The position numbers and the translations under genes were made by a program. From Prorocentrum cordatum (Eukaryota > Sar > Dinophyceae > Prorocentrales > Prorocentraceae), in the NCBI GenBank assembly GCA_963575745.1, contig CAUYUJ010021137.1:87501-149500 (forward strand): DNA of 62,000 nt, given 5' to 3'. The notes beneath the pieces are model-generated. The model saw only the letters and a program-made list of their open reading frames with translations, was not told the origin of the DNA and did no database searches. Below are positions 1 to 8,921 of this stretch, in pieces (position 1 is the first letter of the stretch; each line of letters opens with the position of its first letter).

Positions 1-190
1 CGCGGAAAGTGCCCGTCCGCCTCCGTTTTTTCGCGCCAGCCCCTATCTGCCCGCGCCTTTGGGCACCGATCGACAACGGGAAATTGTCGCAAGCACCCTA
101 GCCTTCAAAAGCTCTTGCGTCTCGGCATTCTGTTTGGCGGTTATCTGCGCTGAAAAAAAACCTCTGCCCATGAAACGACATCCGCTTTAG
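1..190. other. Unassigned left edge
   Basis: No exon or repeat could be supported here. The stretch ends in a pyrimidine-rich tract and CTTTAG at 183-190, which could be the 3' splice site of the exon-like segment that follows. Confidence 0.3.
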
Positions 191-420
191 ATTGTCCGCC
201 CGCGCCCGCCGCCAGGCTTATCAATGACAAGACCGCGAGCACGGCCGTCGACGTGGTGCAGTGGGGCAAAGACGACCTCGCAAACGCCGACTGGGATGTT
301 ATTAAAGACATCATGAACAAGGGGAGTTATAAAGACTTGCCAATGCCACTGGGGTTCCCGAGCCCGAGCGAGATCCCCGTGACCATGAACATTGTTGTGA
401 AGAAGGATGCCGTCGATTAA
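191..420 (+). pseudogene. Exon-like segment upstream of the P-loop gene
   Basis: A plus-strand frame reads through here with protein-like composition (for example LINDKTASTAVDVVQWGKDD and IKDIMNKGSYKDLPMPLGF) and ends at TAA 418-420. It is preceded by TTTAG, a possible splice acceptor. Its frame differs from the next exon-like block, so an intron or a frameshift must lie between 420 and 523. I do not recognise the protein. It may be a 5' exon of the 1204-3699 gene, or a relic of it. Confidence 0.3.
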
Positions 421-523
421 AACAACTCCCCGCCATCCGCGCCACGCATCCACCGCTCGGACAAGGTTCGCAATCGGGGAGACCTGGCGCGGGTTGCTTC
501 GGAGCGAGTTCTAATCTGACTAG

Positions 524-975
524 GAAGCGGAAGGGAAGTGGCTGATCGTCAAGTTCTTGCAGTTCTTGCAACCAGAGAAATATTCCACCGTACAGGCCGA
601 CATGATCGTCGGCCACTTCCACGTCGTGGACTGGCGGCCCGGCCGATACGCGACGGTCGAGACGCTCCAGTTGATGCTCGAGAAGTTGGGCGGCCTCACA
701 TGAAAGTACTGGCAGTTCGAAGAGCCCGCCGCCGCGGCCGCTCCTCCCGACGAGGATGAGGTCAGCGAGAGGAAGCGCATCCTCACCGCTGGCTTCCAAT
801 TCATCAAGGATGAGGCTCCCCGCGGGAATTTTGACTGCGAGCAGCTCTTTTGGGTCGAGCACCAGATGGTCGACCCGGGCAGCCCCGTCTACGCTTTCAA
901 GCGGGAGCTGATCGACAAAGTGCTGCGCAAGATCTCCGAGCGCGACAACTTCGCCGTCGAGCAGACGTACTACCC
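524..975 (+). pseudogene. Probable 5' exon with in-frame TGA
   Basis: After GACTAG/G (acceptor at 522-523) a frame reads EAEGKWLIVKFLQFLQPEKY, continues through VGHFHVVDWRPGRYATVETL and an Asp/Glu-rich stretch, and then through FKRELIDKVLRKISERDN to about 975. It is interrupted by TGA at 701-703, with clearly coding-like sequence on both sides (...LEKLGG / KYWQFEEP...). A very short intron over the stop would have to be about 34 nt, so a nonsense mutation is likelier. From 976 the sequence becomes AT-rich and intron-like until the acceptor at 1202-1203. The family is unknown; the position suggests it is the N-terminal part of the next gene. Confidence 0.4.
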
Positions 976-1203
976 ATGTCTGCTCGGCGGTATTCGGCCA
1001 GAATGCATGGATATTGTTCTTTGCGGAATTATTATATACACCTCCAGGATGTTGTAGTATATGACAAACACTTAAGACGTTTGCATATACATCGTAGGAG
1101 CTGTTGTGGCGACACCATGCATGTGGTGACCAGGACCAAACCACGCGATTTAGCTTTGGTTTGCGCACAACGAAATTGTGGTGTATATTTGATTTCTCCG
1201 TAG
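976..1203 (+). other. Probable intron, AT-rich
   Basis: AT-rich compared with both flanks, stop codons in the flanking exon frames, and a TCCGTAG/G acceptor at its 3' end (1202-1203), matching the AG/G acceptor context of other introns in this window. The donor is not certain; candidates are GT at 968 or 952. Confidence 0.4.
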
Positions 1204-3699
1204 GTTCGCCAAATTCTGCCAACTCTCACGGTGCGCGCCCTCCTGTGCATCGGGGAGGCGAGGTTCGGGAAAACGCCGCTGATGACGATCCTGGCGATGG
1301 CTGTGGCTTGCTTCGACGCTGACGCCGCGGGCAAGGGTGACCTTGCAGCGGTCCGCACGTCTCCTGAGATGGACTTCTTCAGGGGCGAGGTCGGCCAGAA
1401 GTGGGTGCCCTGCATTTTCGACGACGGTGACTTGAGGGACATCGAGGGCGCGTCGTCAAATGCGCGGCGACATTTTTTCACATTTTTGCATTTTGTGAAT
1501 AGAATTTTCACATACTGCTCTGATAGAAATCATTCGCCGCGCATTCCCGACGCGGCTTCGCTGTCGCCGCAGGACCAGCGCCCGCGCGTCCTGAAGTCGT
1601 TCTTTGACCCGTCGCAGGCGGAGGCTATGACTTATGTCCGCTGGGGAGCCACCAAGTTTGTGCGCGGCAAGGCGCGATTCGGAGGTGACGACGAGCATGA
1701 CGCCGACGCGGAGCCGTCCGTGCGCGACTGGGCCCTGGCCATGCACAGCTTGGACCCCAAGGCGGAGACGACCAAGCACCTGCTCAGCATGATCAAGCCC
1801 GCGTTCCCACCGAACATCTCGATGTCGAACGTTGGCGCCATGCTGAAGCGGTGCAACATCGCTCTGAACGCGCGGGCATCTGTGTTCTTCCGCCCCGAGG
1901 CCGTGCAGAAGCTGCCGCTTCTCGACGGCTACATCCTCTCCTCCGCGGGGACTGCCCTGCGCGAGTTCCTCAAGAACGACAACAACCGTCGCGACCAGGG
2001 GGAATTCGACCGCTTGCTGTCGTTCGAGAAGCGCGAGGTCAAAAGCCTGATGGGGCACGTCGAGGAGGACGGGAACAGCGCAGCGCCGTCCGTGCACGTA
2101 GCGCCAGTCGGCCGCGAAGGCACGGGCGGACGCGATGGCGACTCGGAGCCCGATGTATTCGGCCTCGGCGGCGGCATGGACGGCAGCGTTGAGATCGCGG
2201 AGGCGGCAGCGGACGCCGACGGTTCAGTGGCGGCCGCGGCCGCGTCGACGCGCGGCCCCATGCTCCAGGCTGCGCGCGCGCACGCAGGCTGGCGCAACGT
2301 GATCCAGCACGACGCCGTGGACGGCGTGGTCATCCGCGTCGACGGGCTTTTCTCCATCAGGATCCACGACAGCGACGACGAGGGGCGACTCTCTCACGGA
2401 GACGCTCTGCGTGTCGGCAACGAGGTGATTGGCATGACCGTCGCATCGGTCACTGGCGGGGTGGTTCGCCTGCGCGGCGGGGTCAAAGGCAATCTCGCCC
2501 AGGTGGTGAAAGCCGGCGCTGCAGCTCCGCCGGCGCCAGCGACGATTCTCTCGGGCGTGAAGGGAGAGCTCCCGTCGTCGCCGCCGCCGACTCAGGGCGG
2601 ATGGATGAGGCACGGCCGCAGCTTTGGCGATCGCCTGAAACTTCCGAGGGCGCGCGAGATCGAGCTACTGTCATCCTCGCCCACGCCGAAGAAACATCGG
2701 AGCGCCCAGATAATCGACGACGTCTTGCAGAACGCGGTGGAGGAGATCATGCGGGATGATGGGGTGGATAGGGTGCGCCTGCAGAACAGCGGCAACGCCA
2801 GCGGCCCGTCTGGCGCGGGTGCGGCCAGCGATCCAAGGGGGGCAGCGGCGACCTCCGCTGTCGGCGCGGCGGCGGTCCACCTGTCCAGTCTCGGCGGCGC
2901 GCGCAGCGCGCCGCGTGTCCTGTTGGCCGAGCCCGCTGATTGGCCTGGGGCGATGTGCGGATACGTGGTGGAGGTGGGCACGCACTGCGAGCGCTACATG
3001 CCCATCGGCGCCGACGGCACCCAGATGACGAATTTCATGCTGGAGGACGGCTTTGCGACGTGGGTATGGCGCACGCAGGTCTCCAACATGCGCATGCTGG
3101 GTGACGGCGGTTGCGAATCGCTACTCATGATGTTGCCGCCGCGCGTGAGGGGCCATGTCTACGTGCAGCTGCACGAGCGCGGGTACCTGGGTGAGCCGAT
3201 GGCCTCGAAGGTGTACATGGCGGGCCTCCTGCTCCTCGCTGGCGCGCCCGACCCGCACATGCACTATTTTCAGCGCAATATGAACGCCGAGCACTTCATC
3301 GCTGCTCACCCGTACCATAGCGCCTGCCTGGCAGAGGCATTGTCGTGCGCGCTGAGCGGTCTCGGCATGGAGGTCGAGATCTCCCGCGATGGCCCCTTCA
3401 CTCTGGAGGACGCCAATGACGCGCTGGCAGATTGCTCAATGAAGCTGCGCGTCGCCTCTGCTGCTTTTCCGAATGGCGAGTACATTTTGCTCCACAGTTT
3501 TCATTTCTCGCACATCCGCCTCCTGGGCGGCATCGCGATGTGGAACAATGGCCCGTGCTCCATGATCATGCCGCGCGAGATTGGCTGCAAGCTCCTCGGC
3601 CTGCGCAACGGCATTGCGTGCGTGCTCGTGCAAGAGGGTGCATCCATGAATTCGCCGGATTTCTGGCGGCCCGCACTCGCGGGGGCAGGCAATCGCTGA
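1204..3699 (+). CDS. P-loop NTPase-like protein, large 3' exon
   Basis: Open from the AG/G acceptor at 1203 to TGA 3697-3699, about 831 codons. Close to its start is a Walker A motif, GEARFGKT (1252-1275), after a hydrophobic strand (RALLCI). About 45 residues on is a Walker B-like strand, CIFDDGDL. A conserved-looking block VRWGATKFVRGKARF follows. This order is usual for AAA+/SF3-type ATPases, but I cannot name the family. Residues ~290-560 are low-complexity Ala/Gly/Ser linker. The last ~260 residues look folded, with GDGGCESLLM and, 120 residues later, LLHSFHFSHIRLL; a papain-like Cys/His pair is conceivable but speculative. The frame needs the upstream exon: the in-frame GTG at 1231 is not a start. 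An AT-rich in-frame insertion with flanking inverted repeats sits at 1459-1545. If the TGA at 701 belongs to the same transcript, the locus is a pseudogene despite this intact exon. Confidence 0.6.
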   Translation, partial: VRQILPTLTVRALLCIGEARFGKTPLMTILAMAVACFDADAAGKGDLAAVRTSPEMDFFRGEVGQKWVPCIFDDGDLRDIEGASSNARRHFFTFLHFVNRIFTYCSDRNHSPRIPDAASLSPQDQRPRVLKSFFDPSQAEAMTYVRWGATKFVRGKARFGGDDEHDADAEPSVRDWALAMHSLDPKAETTKHLLSMIKPAFPPNISMSNVGAMLKRCNIALNARASVFFRPEAVQKLPLLDGYILSSAGTALREFLKNDNNRRDQGEFDRLLSFEKREVKSLMGHVEEDGNSAAPSVHVAPVGREGTGGRDGDSEPDVFGLGGGMDGSVEIAEAAADADGSVAAAAASTRGPMLQAARAHAGWRNVIQHDAVDGVVIRVDGLFSIRIHDSDDEGRLSHGDALRVGNEVIGMTVASVTGGVVRLRGGVKGNLAQVVKAGAAAPPAPATILSGVKGELPSSPPPTQGGWMRHGRSFGDRLKLPRAREIELLSSSPTPKKHRSAQIIDDVLQNAVEEIMRDDGVDRVRLQNSGNASGPSGAGAASDPRGAAATSAVGAAAVHLSSLGGARSAPRVLLAEPADWPGAMCGYVVEVGTHCERYMPIGADGTQMTNFMLEDGFATWVWRTQVSNMRMLGDGGCESLLMMLPPRVRGHVYVQLHERGYLGEPMASKVYMAGLLLLAGAPDPHMHYFQRNMNAEHFIAAHPYHSACLAEALSCALSGLGMEVEISRDGPFTLEDANDALADCSMKLRVASAAFPNGEYILLHSFHFSHIRLLGGIAMWNNGPCSMIMPREIGCKLLGLRNGIACVLVQEGASMNSPDFWRPALAGAGNR

Positions 3700-3994
3700 G
3701 GAAGCAGCCCGCGCGGCGGCGCAAGCGCCACTCCGAGAGCGGCGAGGGGGACGGGTGTTGAGGCTATAGTCGACGGGGAAAGGCTAAGCGATGAGGGGAG
3801 GGAGAATTGGCCGACAGAGGAGTGCTGCGGAATGCGCGCGGTGCGCACGTAGATGTGTATACAGAAAGGAGGATGAAAGGAGAGGAACATGCGCGCGTTG
3901 AGATTTCGGTTGAAGAAGCTGCGGGTGCTTTCGCCGCGGTGACAACCTTCTCATTGGCATTCTTCCGTTTCGGGGGGGGGGCGCTGGCGATGGG

Positions 3995-4034
3995 CTGAGC
4001 GCATGCGGGGCTATATGAAAGCCCACGCGAAAGT
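3995..4034 (+). ncRNA. Covarying hairpin motif, copy 1
   Basis: GAGCGCATGC, then stem GGGCT (4008-4012), loop ATATGAA, stem AGCCC (4020-4024), two bases, and GCGAAAGT (4027-4034). Same layout as four other copies up to 10.4 kb. Lies 309 bases past the stop of the P-loop gene, on the same strand. Known family: none recognised. Confidence 0.5.
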
Positions 4035-4157
4035 AAGCCTGCGCTGGCGTTGTTTTTCTCTATTACATACAACGCATCTGCCGCGCGTGACGGGAAGTTT
4101 AAGCCCGCGCGCAGCGCGCGCGGCGTCGATTGCAGCACTGATCGGCAGCTTGGGCTC

Positions 4158-4194
4158 GGCGAAGGCGGGGCTAGTAGAGAGCCCATGCGAAAGT
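4158..4194 (+). ncRNA. Covarying hairpin motif, copy 2
   Basis: Stem GGGCT (4168-4172), loop AGTAGAG, stem AGCCC (4180-4184), then GCGAAAGT (4187-4194). The upstream GAGCGCATGC block is degenerate here (CGGCGAAGGC). It is 160 bases after copy 1 with similar 3' flank (AGCCTGC), so the two look like a local tandem duplication. Confidence 0.5.
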
Positions 4195-4505
4195 GAGCCT
4201 GCTGCCGCTGCGCGGCGCCTGTATACTCGCCACTGCCATTCGCGCGCTCGCGCGCCATCAGCACAGCCGCCGCGTGGCTGAGGGACATGAGATCATTTGC
4301 GAGAGCGAGCATAACGCCATGGCTTGTTGAACAAAAAGCATTCTTTCATTGACCATCGTGTTTCGTCGCGCCGCTGTGCCCCGCGCATGGCCCGCCGAGT
4401 GGTTGGCTGCTTGCCCCCGCTTCAAACCGAGCTGCCGCGTGCCGCCGCTGTTGGGGCCGAGCCGTTGCTTGCAGCGCTGATCGTCCCAGACCGTCGCCCG
4501 CGTCG

Positions 4506-5277
4506 GTGGGGTTCGAGTACGCGTTCCTGCAGGACGTCGCTCCTGGCGCTGTCGTGCCAGCAGATGGCGCCTGGCGCAATGTCAGCCACTCCCAGTCTCA
4601 GCGCCTGCTGGCTGGCGAGGACAGAAGCCATGCAATGCATAAGTTGTCCATTGCCCGCTTCTCTGCCTCGTTCCTCGTAAATCAAAACATGGGCGGCACT
4701 GGCGCCTTTAGAAAACAACTGAAACATATTATGTCGCCTTCCGCTTCGCCTCTCTACAGGACCGCTTCCTCGTGTGCGCGTGGCCCATGTTCTACGAGTA
4801 CCGCATGGCTGCCTTCGAGTTCAATGCGCCGGGTTTCGCTGGCCCAGTGTGGCTTTCGACCGAGCCTGGGCAGCGCCCGATGATCGTCCGCCCGTGCATG
4901 TGCCTCGAGGTGTTCGTGGTTTGCCAGACACACAACGATCGCGCCCGCGCCCCTGCTCCAACGATTCGGGCGTTCAGTGTTCGATCGATAGTCCAACAGG
5001 TCGCGCGATCGCTCTGATCGCTTTCCCGCTTGCCGAATGTTGTTGGGTGTGGAAGGGAAGAGGGTCGATGCGATGGTGCGTTGATGCGAACACTCAGGAT
5101 CGCACCTGCGTCGTGGCGATGGGGTCCCACGACGTGCCGAACTGGTTCGAGCATGCAGACATTCCATGGTCGACGACCTGGGCCCACATGGAGAGGGTCG
5201 TGCAGGCATCTCTTGGCCTGCCCCGCCATCGCTCCATTGTCTTCGACGCGGGCGCCTCGGGCCGCCGACGTCGCTGA
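4506..5277 (+). CDS. Unrecognised spliced gene, three exon blocks
   Basis: Three coding-like blocks on + have AG/G acceptors or a compatible frame. Block 1 (about 4506-4640) reads GFEYAFLQDVAPGAVVPADG and on to QRLLAGED. Block 2 starts at 4760 after CTCTACAG/G and reads DRFLVCAWPMFYEYRMAAFE, then FNAPGFAGPVWLSTEP, to about 4925. Block 3 starts at 5098 after CACTCAG/G and reads DRTCVVAMGSHDVPNWFEHA to a stop at 5275-5277. Donors are not obvious, and the true 5' end was not found. Composition is ordinary globular, with many aromatic residues and no signal peptide in the visible part. I do not recognise the family. A hairpin motif copy follows at 5759. A degenerate gene remains possible. Confidence 0.4.
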
Positions 5278-5565
5278 TCTGGCTTCGTCGGCGACAACCG
5301 ATCATCGCAGGACACAGGCAGATGGATCAGACCGCGGTTGGTAGTGAATCGTCGGCATGCTGATTTTTCAGTCGATATTCGATCTGCCCGTCAGCATACA
5401 AAATCGCCGCGGTACTAGGTACCCGATCGGCGAGTCAGCCTCGGAATTCGCTCAACCGAGGCGGAGGGCGCGCAGCCGAACCACCGCATGCGCGTCGGCC
5501 CGACGTTCGGCCATCGGGCGCCGCGCCGCTGAGTGACACGCATCAGTTGCATGTTGTATATATTT

Positions 5566-5705
5566 ATCACCCTCCTTCTCCCATCTATTCTTCTCTCTCT
5601 CCCTCTCTCTATCTCTCCCCCTCTTTCTCTCCTTCTATATCTCTCTGAATTTCTCCATGCCGCTCCGTCCCTCACTCTTCCTCTCTCCCTCTTGCTGCCT
5701 TTCTC
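5566..5705. repeat. CT-rich tract
   Basis: Imperfect (CT)n/(CTC)n run of about 140 bases, about 45 bases upstream of hairpin copy 3. A similar tract precedes copy 4. Confidence 0.8.
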
Positions 5706-5747
5706 AGGCAGTGTGCCCAGTTCATTTGTTCACCGACTCAGCGACCG

Positions 5748-5785
5748 AGCGCATGCCGAGCTAGAAGAGAGCTCGAGCGAAAGTA
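5748..5785 (+). ncRNA. Covarying hairpin motif, copy 3
   Basis: GAGCGCATGCC, stem GAGCT (5759-5763), loop AGAAGAG, stem AGCTC (5771-5775), then GAGCGAAAGT. Compared with copies 1-2 the second stem pair changes from G-C to A-T on both sides, a compensatory change. 482 bases past the stop at 5277. Confidence 0.5.
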
Positions 5786-5799
5786 GATCCATGGGGTGA

Positions 5800-6565
5800 T
5801 CGGGCTTTGATTCCGCTCATCGCGCGTGCTGTCTGGGAAGAACGGCGTCGCCGTGCGGTCGCGTCGACGTGGCGCCCGCGTTCAGCAGTGCATGGTAGAC
5901 GTTGCTAGTGCGCCCTCGCTGCGCGATGATTTTGCCAAGGGCGCGGCGCTCTCGACTGCGCGTTTCTCCAACCAGCGGTTTGAACAAAATAAAAATGCAA
6001 GCGGGCCGTGGAACCCGCGCTCCTCGCAGCGCATGCGAGCCCAGGCTGCCCGCCGCCACCGCGCCATCACACATTCCATTCATCACATTACCAGTGTCAT
6101 AGCAGCATGCCGTCGCTGAGATTGGCGCCGCCAGATGACGCGGCATACCCGCGTGCTCGATTGTTTCCGAGGCTTATCGTCGCGCAGCGCAGGGCCAGTG
6201 AAACCAGTCGTCGCACCACCGCCACGCAACCGCGTGCAGCCATGACTGGTAGTAGGTCGACTCTGCTAAATCAAGGGCGCTCTGGCGTCCTGTCTGCGCT
6301 GCGTCTCACACAGCGAGTGCCTTTCAGTTGATTCTTCTGTCCAGGGCCATGAATGCAACCGGCATGGCCTCGCGCCCTCTCGGGTGCCAGGGCCGCCCAG
6401 TTCCGACTACACTCCATATGCTATCATGCAACGACAGCAGGGTCATATCACCGAGCAGGAAAAGCCGCGAGCCCAACCCATGGACGGATCGAAAAGCATA
6501 TTGGGCCGCACCTTTGCATCCTCGCCCAGCGGTTTCATGTCGCGCCCAAGGGTCAAGCATTCGTA
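5800..6565. other. No supported gene
   Basis: Moderate-GC sequence with only short open frames and no domain or splice pattern I can defend. Confidence 0.3.
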
Positions 6566-6790
6566 GCGGCAGCTCTGGGGCATCACTTCACGGGGCCCCT
6601 CCCCCAGCCGCATCTGGCTAAAGGCGACGTCCAGGCCCCTGTCGCCCGCCACCCGCAACGCGCCGACATGGCAGCCGCGGCGGCCGTGGTGCCGCAGATG
6701 CTGCAGCAGGCGCAGCTCATGCAGGTGCAGATTGAACAGGGCGTCGACTACTTGGCGCTCTTGAAGACGATAGGACATGGCAAAGCAAAC
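6566..6790 (+). CDS. Possible isolated exon
   Basis: A plus frame reads ALGHHFTGPLPQPHLAKGD, then HPQRADMAAAAAVVPQMLQQ, then VDYLALLKTIGHG, with protein-like composition and a hydrophobic/Gln heptad-like segment. It may be a 5' exon of the gene at 7211-7807, but no splice pair was established and the family is unknown. Confidence 0.2.
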
Positions 6791-7210
6791 ACACGCTTCT
6801 ATCCGAATAATAAATCGGAGTGCCTTTTTGGAGGTGTCCTCTACTTCCGTGAAGGCAATAACGCTCCTGAGCCCTGCTCCACCCATCCCTACCTCGCCCC
6901 CTTCTCCTCCTCTCCCCCGTAGACCACGGGCAGGTTAGAGCATCTGGGCCGGCCTGCACAAGGTCGGCGCAGGCGCGCACTGTGCTCCTTCGCACCGCGT
7001 GCGCCTGAGGACGCGAGCGGCTCCTGCAGAACCAGTTGATGCTTGCGCTTGCAGGCGGCGGGTCCTCCATGGTCGGCGGCTTTGATACCGCCAGATCTCG
7101 CCATGGGATGTCTGCTGGGTGTCGTCAGCGATTCGATCGAGTCACGTTCCTTCGTCGACCTGGGCTCTTCGAAGAAAATGGCTGGCGATGCGACGATGAG
7201 CGTTTGCTAG

Positions 7211-7807
7211 GTCTCCGCGGACGTCGTGGGACGTATCTGGGACTTCTGCAAGACGTCTGCGGGCACGTCGTTCGCGCCGTACCCGATCATTGACCCCACG
7301 GACAATGACGCGGCGCTCAGGGATACTAGCTTATAAAAGCCGTTAATAGTATTAGCTGACGTTTGCTGCTGTCACGAGCGACAATCACTCATTTCTCTTA
7401 GTCTGTCCGCGCCCGCAGGTGCTGCCGCATGATCTAGGTCATTGGCTCCGCGGCACCCTGGTCCACGGTCTCGGCTTCAACCCGAACGTGCCCGTCGAGC
7501 ACGACCTGGTGCGCTTGGAGTTCAAGACCGCGGCGTTGCTGGCGTCGTGGAGGTTCGCCACCAACCAACTCGCAGCCCCGCTCAAACCCATACGCTCGCA
7601 ATCCGAGAGGGAATGCGGGACTACTTGTGCGGGGGGGGCGGTTTGGTTGGTAGTCGCAGGTTCATCGGCGAGCGGGCCGCGTCGCTGCGCGAGGAGGTGG
7701 AGGAGGTCAGCCAGAAGAACGAGCTGCTCAAGAAATGGCTCGCGAGGATGCCACTGGATGCGCTGCGCCCCCCGCGCCAGGCCGATGCGCCTCGGCGTTG
7801 GGGCTAA
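7211..7807 (+). CDS. Unrecognised spliced gene with C-terminal coiled coil
   Basis: Three exon blocks. Block 1 (7211-~7325) follows TGCTAG/G and reads VSADVVGRIWDFCKTSAGTS, ending near IIDPTDNDAALRD. Block 2 (7419-7552) follows CGCCCGCAG/G and reads VLPHDLGHWLRGTLVHGLGF to ALLASW. Block 3 (7660-7807) follows TAGTCGCAG/G and reads FIGERAASLREEVEEVSQKN, then LLKKWLARMP, to TAA 7805-7807. The 7553-7659 intron (107 nt, GT...AG) restores an Arg codon across the junction (AG + G), which supports it well. The block 1 to block 2 donor is unclear. In the frame of block 1 a coding-like stretch continues upstream of the TAG at 7208-7210, so either an intron or a nonsense codon is there. The C-terminus is predicted coiled coil. 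No family recognised. A hairpin motif follows at 8062. Confidence 0.45.
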
Positions 7808-7832
7808 CCGCTTGACGTTCTGATATATCTCT

Positions 7833-7838
7833 GTCCCC

Positions 7839-7879
<41 letters not shown>

Positions 7880-7902
7880 GCCATATCTTTCCCTCTCTCT
7901 GC

Positions 7903-7953
<51 letters not shown>

Positions 7954-8004
7954 CTCTCTCTCACTCTCTCTCTCTCTCTCTCTCTCTCGTTTTCTCTCTT
8001 TTCC
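7833..8004. repeat. (CT)n microsatellite
   Basis: About 170 bases of CT dinucleotide with scattered T and G interruptions, starting 25 bases after the stop of the preceding gene. Confidence 0.9.
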
Positions 8005-8050
8005 ATGCCACGTCGCGTTCCCATTGAATCATTTCACCAGCGGAGCAGCC

Positions 8051-8088
8051 GAGAGCATGCCGAGCTAGAAGAAAGCTCGAGCGAAAGT
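8051..8088 (+). ncRNA. Covarying hairpin motif, copy 4
   Basis: GAGAGCATGCC, stem GAGCT (8062-8066), loop AGAAGAA, stem AGCTC (8074-8078), then GAGCGAAAGT. Lies 255 bases past the stop at 7807, right after the (CT)n tract. Confidence 0.5.
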
Positions 8089-8109
8089 CGGCCCATCGGG
8101 TAGTCGCGC

Positions 8110-8921
8110 GCCGACAGCGCGCGTCGCATTTGTGGACGAGAACATGGTACAGGCTAGTGGTTGCGCGTCGCCGTGTATCTGATTTGCGCTTCTGTCAGAT
8201 ACTAAATCCACTCTTTCCGCTCATCTGCACCTACCAGCAACATGTCTACTTGCGACCATCACTGGCGTCTCAATCGCACGCACGCGCATCTCGCAAACTG
8301 CTGCGCCATCGCGCACTGCCAGTGTCCATTGCTAGTTCGGCTCCGCCCAATCAAGTGCGCCATCGCGAATGGTCTGCGCCGTCTTGCGCTCGCTGCCCGC
8401 CCCCAATCGTTCCCCTCAGTGCCGTCCTGTCATCGGTCGGTGCCTCGATCCTTTCGCGCGCTCCGTGCCAGCTCCGACTCCACCCCAAGTCCGATGGCGC
8501 AAGGGGGCGACGCCATGCCATATACCATGTCGGTGTCTAGATCATTCGCCCACGCTGTCGCCGCCCATCCCTGCCTCCGTCATCCCTCTCTCCCCCCGCT
8601 CATCCCCACCCCCCCTTCCCTCTCCCGCCGCCTTCTCATTGGTTGCCAGGTCGTCGTTGTAACCCAATTGAGAGCGACTGGAATGCCGCTGCAATTCAAC
8701 TGGGCCCCCCCGAGGCATTGTGTTATTTTTGGCGCTGAGCAACAGTTATCGTAATTGCTCTCCGCCAGTATCTGTTCAGCGCGCGGGTTCTTGGTCGGCC
8801 GCTCCGCTTCGTAGACCCAGCGGCCGAGCATCGTGTTAGCGAGTGGCGCGCCACTACGCGTCGGCTCTCGGCGCTGCGCCCCGCGCCCGCGCCCGCGGGG
8901 CCGCGGCCCGACGCCGCCGCC
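8110..8921. other. No gene seen; 5' side of the transposase
   Basis: Mixed sequence without supported exons. I looked for terminal inverted repeats matching sequence after 10260 and found none convincing. The last bases before ATG 8922 (GCCGCCGCC) give a strong Kozak-like start context. Confidence 0.3.

Noticed and set aside
701-703. Selenocysteine at TGA
   Set aside because: No family evidence and no way to locate an insertion element; a nonsense mutation is simpler.
5748-5785. Hammerhead or other known ribozyme for the hairpin family
   Set aside because: No CTGANGA core or other catalytic signature; GCGAAAGT alone is not enough.
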